Positions 54,744-63,374 of a stretch of 64,000 nt of DNA are shown one piece after another. This stretch comes from Ilumatobacteraceae bacterium. GTDB taxonomy: Bacteria; Actinomycetota; Acidimicrobiia; Acidimicrobiales; Ilumatobacteraceae. The stretch covers positions 1 through 64,000 of the forward strand of contig JAFMNE010000009.1 in the NCBI GenBank assembly GCA_017859395.1. The letters run 5' to 3'. The position numbers and the translations under genes are program-made. A model generated the notes under the pieces. It did no database searches. It worked only from the letters and a program-made list of their open reading frames with translations, and had not been told where the DNA came from. Each line of letters opens with the position of its first letter. Within the stretch, counting starts at the first letter, position 1.

Positions 54744-55426
54744 GCAAGCGCACCCATGTTCTCCTCGACCTCGACGGCACCCTCAGCGATTCCGAACCAG
54801 GTATCCGTCGTTCGCTGCAGTGGGCCTGTGAACGCGAGGGGTTCGATATCCCCACCGACACCGAGATCAGGCGGGTGATCGGACCGCCGTTCGAAATCGG
54901 ACTGCCGATGATCGGTATCCCCGACGACGCCCTCGAGCGGGTGATCGAGACCTACCGGCAGCGTTACTCGACGATCGGCGCCTTCGAGAACACCATGTAC
55001 GAGGGCATCGACGCGCTCCTCGATCGCCTGCTCGCGCAGGGCTACACCCTCGCTGTCGCCACAGCGAAACCAGAGGCAACCGCACATCCCATCCTCGACT
55101 ACTTCGGCTTGAGCGACCGTTTCGTGGTGCGCGCCGGCGCCTCGCTCGACGGCTCTCGCCGAACCAAAGCCGAGGTCATCGACCACGCGCTCCACCAGTT
55201 AGGAATCGACGCTGACCCTGATCTCGGCGACCACGTAATCATGGTCGGAGACCGAGACCACGATGTGGACGGCGCTCGGATCCACGGCATCCCCTGTATC
55301 GGGGTGACATGGGGGTACGGATCGCCCGAGGAACTTCTCAGCGCTGGTGCTGTCGCCTTGGCGGATAGCCCCGCCGAGATCGATGCCCTCGTTGCAGCCC
55401 ACTACGAACTGGAGCACTGGCGGTGA
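54740..55426 (+). CDS. HAD-family phosphatase (phosphoglycolate phosphatase-like)
   Basis: A 228-residue HAD hydrolase. The nucleophile motif LLDLDGTLSDSEPG is at residues ~8-21, motif II in LAVATAKPEATAHPILDYFGL, and motif III/IV in VIMVGDRDHDVDGARIHG. The helical cap of the Gph type lies in between. The substrate could be 2-phosphoglycolate or another small phosphoester. Overlaps both neighbours by 4 bases. Confidence 0.87.
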   Translation: MSKRTHVLLDLDGTLSDSEPGIRRSLQWACEREGFDIPTDTEIRRVIGPPFEIGLPMIGIPDDALERVIETYRQRYSTIGAFENTMYEGIDALLDRLLAQGYTLAVATAKPEATAHPILDYFGLSDRFVVRAGASLDGSRRTKAEVIDHALHQLGIDADPDLGDHVIMVGDRDHDVDGARIHGIPCIGVTWGYGSPEELLSAGAVALADSPAEIDALVAAHYELEHWR

Positions 55427-55809
55427 GCACCCCATCTCAGACCCCCACCCGGTCGGCGGCCGATCTGCGCATGCGCCGCCTCCTGCGACTTCCCGTCGAT
55501 GCCGCCCCCGCCACACCTGACGAGGCCCGCCGCGCCTTCCAGACGTCCATCTTGGTGGCCACCGTCAGATGCCTGCTGATGTACATCGTGTTCCCCTTCG
55601 TTCTTCCCGCTGTCGGTATTGCCAGCGGCGTTGGGCCGTATATCGGCATCCCCATCTCGGTGGTGGCGATCCTTGCCATCGGCTCGAGCGTGCGGAGGTT
55701 CTGGCGCGCTGACCACTCAAAACGGTGGCACTACACCGTTCTTGGCACCCTCGTGATCTGCTTTTTGGTCGTGCTCATCGGGATCGACATCGGCGAACTC
55801 ATCTCCTGA
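55423..55809 (+). CDS. Small membrane protein of unknown function
   Basis: A 128-residue protein with a basic cytoplasmic N-terminus and three hydrophobic segments (about 44-68, 70-88 and 104-124), separated by [13 protein letters not shown]. No family recognised. It closes the channel-phosphatase unit through an ATGA-type overlap. Confidence 0.65.
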   Translation: MSTPSQTPTRSAADLRMRRLLRLPVDAAPATPDEARRAFQTSILVATVRCLLMYIVFPFVLPAVGIASGVGPYIGIPISVVAILAIGSSVRRFWRADHSKRWHYTVLGTLVICFLVVLIGIDIGELIS

Positions 55810-55832
55810 GCGCAGCACCCCGACGGGCCAAC

Positions 55833-55838
55833 TACGCT
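55833..55838 (+). promoter_or_regulatory. Candidate -10 element of coxS
   Basis: TACGCT, about 95 bases before the coxS start; no convincing -35. Confidence 0.3.
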
Positions 55839-55934
55839 CGCGGTCGACCACAGGGCTCTCTATGGGCCATGATGTGGGCACGCGGGATGCCACCGGCACC
55901 CCGAACCGCATACACACCACCTCGAGGGGGAAAA

Positions 55935-56393
55935 GTGGAGATCACCGTCACGATCAACGGCACGGCGCATACCGCCGACGTCGAGCCTCGCACGCTTCTG
56001 GTGCAGTTCATTCGCGAGAATGTCGGCTTGACCGGGACGAACATCGGTTGCGACACGTCCTCGTGTGGCGCCTGTTCGATCCACCTCGATGGTGAGGCTG
56101 CCAAGAGTTGCACCATCCTCGCTGTGCAGGCCGATGGCGCAGCGGTCACCACGATCGAGGGAATGGCTGCAGCCGACGGCACTTTGCATCCCATGCAGGC
56201 CGCGTTCATGGAGAACCATGGCCTTCAGTGCGGCTATTGCACCCCGGGAATGGTGATGGCGGCCACAAGCCTTCTCGCCGAGAATCCATCCCCCACAGAG
56301 GAAGAGGTGCGGATCGGCCTTGAGGGCAACCTCTGCCGCTGCACCGGGTACCACAACATCGTGAAGGCTGTGATGGCCTGCGCGGAGTCCTGA
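55935..56393 (+). CDS. coxS: Molybdenum hydroxylase small (2Fe-2S) subunit
   Basis: A 152-residue iron-sulfur subunit of the CO-dehydrogenase/xanthine-oxidase family. The plant-ferredoxin-type cluster is bound by [15 protein letters not shown] and a following cysteine near residue 60. The second, helical-domain cluster is bound by CGYCTPGM and [10 protein letters not shown]. It passes electrons from the molybdenum site to FAD. The GTG start has a GAGGGGG site upstream. The open frame back to 55725 is not part of the gene. Confidence 0.93.
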   Translation: MEITVTINGTAHTADVEPRTLLVQFIRENVGLTGTNIGCDTSSCGACSIHLDGEAAKSCTILAVQADGAAVTTIEGMAAADGTLHPMQAAFMENHGLQCGYCTPGMVMAATSLLAENPSPTEEEVRIGLEGNLCRCTGYHNIVKAVMACAES

Positions 56394-56479
56394 GACCGCA
56401 CCCGAGAAAAAACCGACCATCCGATGAACGCCCGCGATGCCGACACCCTCGGCGCGCAACTCGCCCGAGGAGGCACCCA

Positions 56480-57304
56480 GTGATCCCAGCAGCTTTCGAC
56501 TACGTCCGCGCCTCGTCCGCCGAGGAGGCCATCGCTCTACTCGGCCAGCACGGCGACGAGGCCAAACTCCTTGCCGGAGGCCACAGCTTGGTGCCGCTCA
56601 TGAAGTTGCGCCTTGCGCAGCCGTCGGTGCTGGTCGATATCGGCCGGGTCAATGATCTGTCGTACGTGCGCGACGCCGGCGATCACATCGCCATCGGTGC
56701 TCTCACCCGCCATATGGACGTTGAGAACTCTCCCGTGCTCGCCGAGCACGTCCCCCTTCTCGCCCACGCGGCCAGCCATGTTGGCGACCCCCAAGTTCGC
56801 CACCGCGGGACCATCGGTGGATCGCTCGCCCATGCGGACCCGGCATCAGATCTTCCGGCGACAACGCTTGCCCTCGGCGCGACCTACGTTGCCCAAGGCC
56901 CCAACGGCACCCGCGAGATCGCGGCGGCGGACTTCTATCAGGGCTACCTCACATCGACGCTCGAGGCCGATGAACTGCTCACCGAGATTCGGGTACCAAA
57001 AATGAATGGCGCTGGCTGGAGTTTCCAGAAGTTCAACCGACGCGCACAGGACTGGGCCATCGTCGGCGTTGCCGCGTGGCGGCGTGGTACCGAGAGCGGT
57101 GTGGGACTCGTGAACATGGGGTCGGTGCCGGTCCTTGCCGGTGCTGTCTCCGCCGCCATCGCATCAGGGGCAGATGTCGCTGATGCGGCCGCTCTCGCCG
57201 CCGATGACGCCGACCCGCAGGCCGACCTCAACGCCTCGGTCGAATACCGTCAGCACCTTGCCCGCGTCCTCACCGGGCGGGCGCTCAGCGCGGCCAGCGC
57301 GTGA
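56480..57304 (+). CDS. coxM: Molybdenum hydroxylase medium (FAD) subunit
   Basis: A 274-residue FAD subunit. It shows the flavin-binding AGGHSLVPLMKLRL near residue 32 and TIGGSLAHADPASDLP near 112, and a C-terminal domain containing the VGVAAW strand. It receives electrons from the 2Fe-2S subunit. It follows coxS after an 86-base gap. The order S-M with L elsewhere differs from the canonical M-S-L. Confidence 0.92.
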   Translation: MIPAAFDYVRASSAEEAIALLGQHGDEAKLLAGGHSLVPLMKLRLAQPSVLVDIGRVNDLSYVRDAGDHIAIGALTRHMDVENSPVLAEHVPLLAHAASHVGDPQVRHRGTIGGSLAHADPASDLPATTLALGATYVAQGPNGTREIAAADFYQGYLTSTLEADELLTEIRVPKMNGAGWSFQKFNRRAQDWAIVGVAAWRRGTESGVGLVNMGSVPVLAGAVSAAIASGADVADAAALAADDADPQADLNASVEYRQHLARVLTGRALSAASA

Positions 57305-57310
57305 TTCCGG

Positions 57311-57325
57311 GCCCGTTCGACGGGC
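57311..57325 (+). terminator. Short hairpin after coxM
   Basis: gcccg-ttcga-cgggc, 5-bp stem, just before a candidate promoter. Confidence 0.3.
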
Positions 57326-57326
57326 G

Positions 57327-57358
57327 TATGATCACGGTCAGGTGATACCACATGTGGT
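57327..57358 (+). promoter_or_regulatory. Promoter -10 and palindromic operator candidate at the FAD oxidoreductase start
   Basis: TATGAT (57327-57332) is a strong -10 match. A perfect 12-bp palindrome accacatgtggt (57347-57358) covers the start codon and initially transcribed region, a position where a repressor could act. Confidence 0.4.
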
Positions 57359-58779
57359 CCGACGGCCAGGTCACAAACCAACGACATCTTGACGCCATCG
57401 CTGACGCAGAGTTCTCGGCGTACTGGCTTGACGGCGCACACGCTCCCGAGACCAACCCCACACTCGTCCGCAACGAGAACTGCGACCTGTGTGTGGTGGG
57501 CGGCGGGTACACCGGACTGTGGACTGCGCTCGTCGCCAAGGAACGCGACCCATCACGTGACGTGGTGGTGTTGGAGGCATCCTCGATCGGTCACGCAGCG
57601 AGTGGCCGCAACGGTGGATTCATGGACGCCAGCCTCACCCATGGGATCCGCAATGGTTTCCGACACTTCTCCGATGAAATCGAGGTGCTTGAAGAACTCG
57701 GCATGCGCAACCTCGACGAGATCGAGCGAGCGCTGCGCCGCCATGGCATCGAGTGCGATTATCAACGCACCGGCGTGATCGAGGTTGTCGCCGATCAGCA
57801 CCCCGACTCGTACCGGGCCGAACTTCACGAGGAGTTCGCTCTGCTCGAACGCTTGGGCCACGACGTGGAATGGCTCGAGACCGACGCGATGCGCGCCGAG
57901 GTGCATTCGCCGACGTACAACGCCGGCCTGTGGGACCGCAGCGGCTGCGCCCTTGTCGACCCGGCACGACTGGTGTGGGGCCTCAAATCTGCTGCCGAGC
58001 GACTCGGGGTGCGCATATACGAAGACACCAAGGCCACCGGGCTCGAACGCGATGGCGTGGGTGTTTTGGTCACCACTCCACTCGGGCGGGTGCGCGCAGG
58101 CCGGGTAGCGCTCGCAACCAACGCATTCCCACCCCTGCTGCGGCGTATCAACAACTACATCGTTCCGGTGTACGACTACTGCATGATCACCGAGCCACTC
58201 AGCGATGCACAGCTCGCCACGATTGGGTGGGGGAATCGGCAAGGTCTCAGCGATAACGCGAACCAGTTCCACTACTACCGCATGACATCGGATAATCGAA
58301 TCCTGTGGGGCGGCTACGACGCCATCTACCACTGGGGCGGCAAGGTCGCCACGGAACTCGAGAGCCGGCCCGAGTCGTGGGCGCTGCTCAGCCAGCATTT
58401 CTTTGAAACATTCCCCCAACTGGAAGGGGTGCGCTTCAGCCATATGTGGGGCGGCGCGATCGACACGTCAAGCCGATTCACCGTCTTCTGGGGCAAAGCC
58501 ATGGGTGGCCGTGTGGCCTATGCGCTCGGGTACACCGGCCTCGGCGTGGCTGCGGCACGATTCGGCGCCACCACCATGCTCGACTTGTTGTACGGACGGC
58601 GATCACTCGCCACCCAGACAAGCCTTGTCCGCGATAAGCCCTGGCCGTACCCACCTGAACCGTTCCGGTTCCTCGGTATTCAGATGACCCGCTGGTCGCT
58701 CGGCCGCGAGGACAGCACCGGCAAACGCAACCTGTGGCTGCGTGCGCTCGACCGCGTGGGGCTCGGCTTCGACTCGTGA
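57352..58779 (+). CDS. FAD-dependent oxidoreductase, DAO family (paralogue in the cox cluster)
   Basis: A 475-residue flavoprotein with the same design as the enzyme at 0.8-2.2 kb: YWLDG element near residue 24, Rossmann motif VVGGGYTGLWTAL near 48, then HAASGRNGGFMD, and a DAO substrate domain. The C-terminal GYTGLGVAAARFG segment contacts the flavin. It lies between coxM and the coxD homologue, an unusual place for an amine oxidase. It may supply or consume a metabolite linked to the molybdenum enzyme; this is speculation. Confidence 0.84.
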   Translation: MWSDGQVTNQRHLDAIADAEFSAYWLDGAHAPETNPTLVRNENCDLCVVGGGYTGLWTALVAKERDPSRDVVVLEASSIGHAASGRNGGFMDASLTHGIRNGFRHFSDEIEVLEELGMRNLDEIERALRRHGIECDYQRTGVIEVVADQHPDSYRAELHEEFALLERLGHDVEWLETDAMRAEVHSPTYNAGLWDRSGCALVDPARLVWGLKSAAERLGVRIYEDTKATGLERDGVGVLVTTPLGRVRAGRVALATNAFPPLLRRINNYIVPVYDYCMITEPLSDAQLATIGWGNRQGLSDNANQFHYYRMTSDNRILWGGYDAIYHWGGKVATELESRPESWALLSQHFFETFPQLEGVRFSHMWGGAIDTSSRFTVFWGKAMGGRVAYALGYTGLGVAAARFGATTMLDLLYGRRSLATQTSLVRDKPWPYPPEPFRFLGIQMTRWSLGREDSTGKRNLWLRALDRVGLGFDS

Positions 58780-58790
58780 GCGTTCACCAC

Positions 58791-58796
58791 TAGCCT
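58791..58796 (+). promoter_or_regulatory. Leaderless -10 element of coxD
   Basis: TAGCCT, 7 bases before ATG 58804. Confidence 0.6.
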
Positions 58797-58803
58797 GCGT
58801 CAC

Positions 58804-59706
58804 ATGTCCCCCGAGTCGGTCCGTGACGACCTTGCCGCACAGGGTTACATCGCCGATGTCGGGCTGGCGACAGCGGTCTTTCTCGCGCGTGAACTCGGCC
58901 GCCCACTGATGCTCGAAGGCGATGCCGGTGTCGGCAAGACCGAACTCGCAAAAGCGATCGCTGCCAGCACCGGCGGAGAACTCATTCGACTGCAGTGCTA
59001 CGAGGGCATCGATGCCTCTCAGGCGGTATACGACTGGGACTACACGCGCCAACTACTGCATCTACGCGCCGCCGAGGCGACGGGCGCGATGGAGGGACGC
59101 ACAACCGAGTCGGTTGAAGCCGAGTTATACGACGAGAGGTTCCTCGTGCGACGAGCCGTGCTGCGTGCCATCGATCATCACGAGGGGCCTCCGCCGGTGC
59201 TGCTCATCGATGAGGTCGACCGCGCCGATGACGAATTCGAGGCCTATCTACTTGAGGTGCTGTCCGACTTTCAGGTGACCGTGCCTGAAATCGGAGTATT
59301 CCGTGCTCATCACCCGCCGGTCGTGGTGCTGACGTCGAACCGCACCCGCGATGTGCACGATGCGCTGAAGCGACGCTGCCTCTATCACTGGGTCGAGCAT
59401 CCAGACCTCGAGCGCGAAATCGAGATTGTGCGTCGCCGTGTTCCTGAAGCTGACATCGCCCTCAGCACCGAAGTGGCTGCGGCGGTCGCTCATCTGCGAG
59501 CAATGGAGTTGTACAAACCACCGGGGGTTGCAGAGACGATCGACTGGACGGCCGCTCTTGCCCGTCTCGGGGTGCGACATCTTGATGCTGCATCCGCGGA
59601 GGCAACTCTCGGCACCGTGCTGAAGTACCGAGAAGACACCGAACGGGTGGTGTCGCACGGCATCGACGACCTGGTCGCGGCGGCGCGCGGCGACGCCGGA
59701 CGATGA
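58804..59706 (+). CDS. coxD: MoxR-type AAA+ ATPase (CoxD)
   Basis: A 300-residue AAA+ chaperone. Walker A EGDAGVGKTELAKAI is near residue 40, Walker B VLLIDEVDRADDEFEAYLLE near 135, and the sensor region VVVLTSNRTRDVHDALKRR near 175. In CO-dehydrogenase clusters CoxD helps mature the active-site cofactor. The stop overlaps the start of the VWA partner gene by 4 bases. Confidence 0.9.
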   Translation: MSPESVRDDLAAQGYIADVGLATAVFLARELGRPLMLEGDAGVGKTELAKAIAASTGGELIRLQCYEGIDASQAVYDWDYTRQLLHLRAAEATGAMEGRTTESVEAELYDERFLVRRAVLRAIDHHEGPPPVLLIDEVDRADDEFEAYLLEVLSDFQVTVPEIGVFRAHHPPVVVLTSNRTRDVHDALKRRCLYHWVEHPDLEREIEIVRRRVPEADIALSTEVAAAVAHLRAMELYKPPGVAETIDWTAALARLGVRHLDAASAEATLGTVLKYREDTERVVSHGIDDLVAAARGDAGR

Positions 59707-60815
59707 GCAACGCGACGGCGATTGCCGTCGCCTTCGTCGATCGGCTTCGCTCCACCGGGGTGGACGCCCCGCTGTCGGCCACTATCGAGTATCAGCGCGC
59801 TCTTGGTGCGCTCGGTATGGGGTCGCGCGAGGCCGTGTATTGGGCAGGTCGCACAACCCTTGTGCGGCGACGCGAAGACATCGCCGCGTATGACGCCGCC
59901 TTCAATACTTTCTGGGATGACCACAGCGTGGCCCCCTACGAACCGCCCTCGGTGGTCATGTCCATCGCGGTCGATGACGGGGAGTCACCCGACGATGACG
60001 ACGGTGGTCTCGATGGGCACGAGACCGACGATGCACCGTCGATCGAGTTGCGTTTCAGCGCCGCCGAGGTGCTGCGCCATCGCGATTTTGCCTCATATTC
60101 GAACGATGAATTGGCCGAGGCCCGGCGTTTGATGGGTCGACTACGAGTGACCGGGTCGCCGCGGCGGTCTCTGCGTCTCGTGAACGGCCACGGTTCACGC
60201 CCGCGGATGGATCTGCGACGCACTGTGCGGGCCGCGCTCAGCACCGGTGGCGAACCTCTGCAACGACACTGGCGTCACCGCGGTATGCGCCCCCGGCGAC
60301 TGGTGCTCCTCCTCGATGTGAGCGGATCGATGGAACCGTATGCACGAGCTCTGGTGCGGTTCGCCCATGCAGCGGTCATCGGCCGACAGCGGGTGGAGGT
60401 ATTCGCTCTTGGCACTCGGCTCACGCGGATGACGCGGGAGCTGTCTGAACGCGACCCTGATGCGGCCGTGGCCCGAGCCGCACGTGCGGTGGTCGACTGG
60501 AGCGGTGGCACCCGCCTCGGAGACGGCCTGAGAGAGTTCAACCAACGCTGGGGCCAGCGCGGTATGGCCCGCGGCGCCACCGTCGTGATCCTGTCCGATG
60601 GTTGGGACCGCGGCGATCCAACCGTTCTCGAGGAACAGATGCTGCGGCTGCGCCGTCTCGCCCATCGGGTCATCTGGGTCAATCCCTTGAAAGTCACCCC
60701 GGGCTACGCCCCGCTCGCGCGGGGCATGGCCGCGGCGCTCCCACACCTGGATGCGTTCGTGGAGGGCCACTCGATTGACGCGATTGAACGGCTGGCCGCT
60801 GAGATCAGCAGGTGA
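59703..60815 (+). CDS. coxE: VWA-domain protein CoxE
   Basis: A 370-residue partner of the MoxR ATPase. An acidic linker (around residues 95-115) precedes a von Willebrand A domain from about residue 200 with the metal-ion site LLLDVSGSMEPYARAL and further ligands in SGGTRLGDGL and ILSDGWDRGD. MoxR-VWA pairs act in metal insertion or complex assembly, and CoxE serves molybdenum CO dehydrogenase maturation. It presumably forms one unit with coxD. Confidence 0.9.
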   Translation: MSNATAIAVAFVDRLRSTGVDAPLSATIEYQRALGALGMGSREAVYWAGRTTLVRRREDIAAYDAAFNTFWDDHSVAPYEPPSVVMSIAVDDGESPDDDDGGLDGHETDDAPSIELRFSAAEVLRHRDFASYSNDELAEARRLMGRLRVTGSPRRSLRLVNGHGSRPRMDLRRTVRAALSTGGEPLQRHWRHRGMRPRRLVLLLDVSGSMEPYARALVRFAHAAVIGRQRVEVFALGTRLTRMTRELSERDPDAAVARAARAVVDWSGGTRLGDGLREFNQRWGQRGMARGATVVILSDGWDRGDPTVLEEQMLRLRRLAHRVIWVNPLKVTPGYAPLARGMAAALPHLDAFVEGHSIDAIERLAAEISR

Positions 60816-60878
60816 TCACCGTTTGTCCCGACCCCGCCTGGCCGCGCCATGATGTCGGCGTAATGAAAGGACCCCGTA

Positions 60879-61196
60879 ATGCGTGAACTTCTTGACGATC
60901 TGGATCGGTGGCGCGCGGCTGGCACTCGGGTGGCAATCGCGCGGGTGGTCGCCACCGACGGTTCAGGGCCGCGCGGCCCGGGGGCTGCGATGGCGGTAAG
61001 CAACGACGGTGAGGTCATTGGCAGTGTGTCGGGTGGGTGCGTTGAAGGTGCGGTGGTCGGCGAGGCCCTCGCCGTGCTCAACGGCGAACGCGATGCGGGC
61101 ATGGTGACATTCGGCTACAGCGATGACGAGGCCTTCGCTGTGGGCTTGACCTGTGGCGGCACGATCCGGTTGTTCATTGAGGAATTCAACTGGTGA
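60879..61196 (+). CDS. XdhC/CoxI N-terminal-domain protein (CoxF-like)
   Basis: A 105-residue protein equal to the first domain of XdhC/CoxI: VAIARVVATDGSGPRGPGAAMAV and SVSGGCVEGAVVGEA, then FGYSDDEAFAVGLTCGGTI with the conserved LTCGG. XdhC proteins bind the molybdenum cofactor and insert it into hydroxylases after sulfuration. An AAAGGA ribosome site precedes the ATG. Overlaps the next gene by 4 bases. Confidence 0.88.
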   Translation: MRELLDDLDRWRAAGTRVAIARVVATDGSGPRGPGAAMAVSNDGEVIGSVSGGCVEGAVVGEALAVLNGERDAGMVTFGYSDDEAFAVGLTCGGTIRLFIEEFNW

Positions 61197-62002
61197 GCAT
61201 GTGGCCAACCCTGTCGGAGAGAATCCGCCTCGGGTCGCCGGTGGCACTCGTCACCGTGGTCGATGGACCCGGTATCGGTGGTCATCTATTGGTGCATCCA
61301 GATGATGATTCCGTGGTGGTGCTCGGGTCGCTCGGCGACCCTGATCTCGACCGGGTGGTGGCGCGGGACGCCATCGCCGAGCTCGAGGCCGGCCGATCGG
61401 GGGTACGCACCTATGGCCCTCGGGGTCAAACCACTCCGGAGGATCTCATCGATGAGCCAACACTCACCGTGTTCGTCGAGTCGTGGGCACCGCCGCCTCA
61501 GATGTGGATCTTCGGCGCGGTGGACTTCACCGCTGCGCTGGCTCGCGTGGCGAAGATCCTCGGCTATCGGGTCCTAGTCGCCGATGCTCGCGAGGTGTTC
61601 GCCACCACCCGGCGCTTTCCCATGGCCGATGAAGTACGCGTGTCGTGGCCGGGGGATGTCTTCACCGCACGGGGTCATGAACTCGGCCCCCGAGATGCCG
61701 TCTGCATCTTGACCCACGACCCGAAATTCGATATCCCTGCCGTACGCGGTGCACTGGCAACGTCGGTGGGGTACATCGGGGTGATGGGGTCACGCACCAC
61801 ACATGACCGTCGGCTGGAACGCCTTGCCGAAGTCGGCATCGATGACCCCGCGGATCTCGACCGGTTGTTATCCCCGATCGGCCTCGATCTTGGGGGCCGC
61901 ACGCCAGAGGAAACCGCAATTTCGATCTGCGCCGAGATCATCGCGACCCGCACGGGACGCTCCGCGCGTCAGTTGCGCACCGCTGAGGGCCCGATCCACT
62001 GA
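61193..62002 (+). CDS. XdhC/CoxI family protein with C-terminal Rossmann domain
   Basis: A 269-residue protein. The N-terminal ~100 residues are a degenerate XdhC domain without the SGGC motif. The rest is the XdhC C-terminal Rossmann-like domain: MWIFGAVDFTAALARVAKILGYRV, LTHDPKFDIPAVRGAL, VGYIGVMGSRTTHDRRLERL and GLDLGGRTPEETAISI. With the preceding single-domain gene it provides the complete cofactor-insertion function. The start is GTG. Confidence 0.88.
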   Translation: MSMWPTLSERIRLGSPVALVTVVDGPGIGGHLLVHPDDDSVVVLGSLGDPDLDRVVARDAIAELEAGRSGVRTYGPRGQTTPEDLIDEPTLTVFVESWAPPPQMWIFGAVDFTAALARVAKILGYRVLVADAREVFATTRRFPMADEVRVSWPGDVFTARGHELGPRDAVCILTHDPKFDIPAVRGALATSVGYIGVMGSRTTHDRRLERLAEVGIDDPADLDRLLSPIGLDLGGRTPEETAISICAEIIATRTGRSARQLRTAEGPIH

Positions 62003-62023
62003 CCCCAGCACCGCCTCGATGCG

Positions 62024-62683
62024 TCAATCAACGGTGGGGTCGGCGAACGAGATCCGCCGGGCGCTGCGTTCGGAGAGCACCTGAAGTTCCACGGTGCGGC
62101 CTCGCGTCGGCGCATGCACGACAGCATCGCCCACGCCGAGAAACAACATGATGTGCCCCGGGTAGTAGACGAGGTCGCCGACTTGGGCCTCATCACGCTC
62201 AACTCTGTCGGCGGCTCGATACTGATAGCGACTGGAGCGTTCCAATTCGATACCTGCAGCTGACCAGGCCCAACTGGTGAGCCCAGAGCAGTCGAATGCC
62301 TCGCCCTCGGCACGGGCATAACGCCGATAGGGCACCCCGAGTTGCGTGATCGCGGCAACGACTGCCACCTGTCCGTCAAGCGGAGAGGAAATCCATGCCG
62401 CAACCAACTCGTCGGAGTCGAGACCGAGAGCATCGGCGGCTGTGATCGCCACCCGGTCGCGCATATCAACCCAGTCGAGGTAGGCCCATGGGTCGCCGGT
62501 CTCGGACCACCGTTGGTGGTGATTCAGCGCCGCAACAGCATCGTCGACGATCGTGGGATGCTCCGCTACAGGCTCACCGGCCTGCGCGGCGCCCGGTGCC
62601 AGCACGAGCGATCCCGCCAGTGTGCAGGCAGCGATGATCAGGCGGAGGGGGGCTAGCGACAACATGATGAATCTGTCCGTCAC
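62024..62683 (-). CDS. Secreted NlpC/P60 peptidoglycan hydrolase
   Basis: A 219-residue exported protein. The signal peptide (APLRLIIAACTLAGSLVLAP, ending AQAGE) is followed by a helical region and a C-terminal NlpC/P60 domain. The catalytic cysteine is in AFDCSGLTSWAW and the catalytic histidine in YPGHIMLFLG. It should cleave D-glutamyl-mesodiaminopimelate bonds in the cell wall. GTG 62683 or ATG 62665 may be the start; the longer frame overlaps the divergent MobA-like gene. It interrupts the cox cluster on the opposite strand. Confidence 0.85.
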   Translation of the reverse strand: MTDRFIMLSLAPLRLIIAACTLAGSLVLAPGAAQAGEPVAEHPTIVDDAVAALNHHQRWSETGDPWAYLDWVDMRDRVAITAADALGLDSDELVAAWISSPLDGQVAVVAAITQLGVPYRRYARAEGEAFDCSGLTSWAWSAAGIELERSSRYQYRAADRVERDEAQVGDLVYYPGHIMLFLGVGDAVVHAPTRGRTVELQVLSERSARRISFADPTVD

Positions 62684-62765
62684 CACGGCGTCGCCGCGGA
62701 ATCGACACATTACCGTCATAATTTCGCAATATGAACTCGGGCAACGACGACACCTCCCTGCGTGC

Positions 62766-62771
62766 GATACT
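62766..62771 (+). promoter_or_regulatory. Candidate leaderless -10 element of the MobA-like gene
   Basis: GATACT, 6 bases before ATG 62778. Confidence 0.4.
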
Positions 62772-62777
62772 CCGGTG

Positions 62778-63374
62778 ATGGGTGCCGCCGCCGTTCTTCT
62801 CGCCGCGGGTGCAGGATCTCGCTTCCGCGGGAACGTCCACAAACTCATCGCACCCCTTCATGGGCGGCGTCTCATCGATCACGCCCTCGACGCGGCCCTC
62901 GATGCAAATATCGGCCCGGTGATCGTGGTGACCGGCGCGCTCGACGCCACCACCTTGGGTCTCGACGACCGTCCCGCTGGCACGATCACCACCGTCCACA
63001 ACGAGCAGTGGGCCCGGGGCCAATCGGGGTCATTGCTGCTCGCAGCCCAGACAGCGAGCGAGCAAGGCCTCGACGCCATCGTCGTTGCGCTCGGTGATCA
63101 ACCCGCGATCAGCCCTGCGGCATGGCGCGCTGTTGCACACAGCACCTCCCCGCTCGCGATCGCCGACTACGGCGGCGAGCGAGGTCACCCAGTCCGTATC
63201 GCGGCAGAAATGTTCGCTGAACTACCCAACGATGGCGACACCGGCGCCCGTGACCTACTTCGACATCACGTCCACCTCGTCGAGCCGGTACCGTGTGTTG
63301 GGTCATCCGCCGATGTCGACACCGTCGAGGAGCTGGAGAAATGGCCGAAACAATCACCAACGAATTCACCGTAA
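62778..63374 (+). CDS. MobA/MocA-type molybdenum cofactor nucleotidyltransferase
   Basis: A 198-residue nucleotidyltransferase. It starts with the NTP-binding loop AAVLLAAGAGSRFRG, then KLIAPLHGRRLIDHAL, and has the ALGDQPAIS motif near residue 112, with GHPVRI following. In CO-dehydrogenase clusters this type attaches CMP to molybdopterin to give the cytosine dinucleotide cofactor that CoxL needs. ATG 62778 is the family start. The 3' end overlaps coxG by 34 bases in another frame. Confidence 0.88.
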   Translation: MGAAAVLLAAGAGSRFRGNVHKLIAPLHGRRLIDHALDAALDANIGPVIVVTGALDATTLGLDDRPAGTITTVHNEQWARGQSGSLLLAAQTASEQGLDAIVVALGDQPAISPAAWRAVAHSTSPLAIADYGGERGHPVRIAAEMFAELPNDGDTGARDLLRHHVHLVEPVPCVGSSADVDTVEELEKWPKQSPTNSP

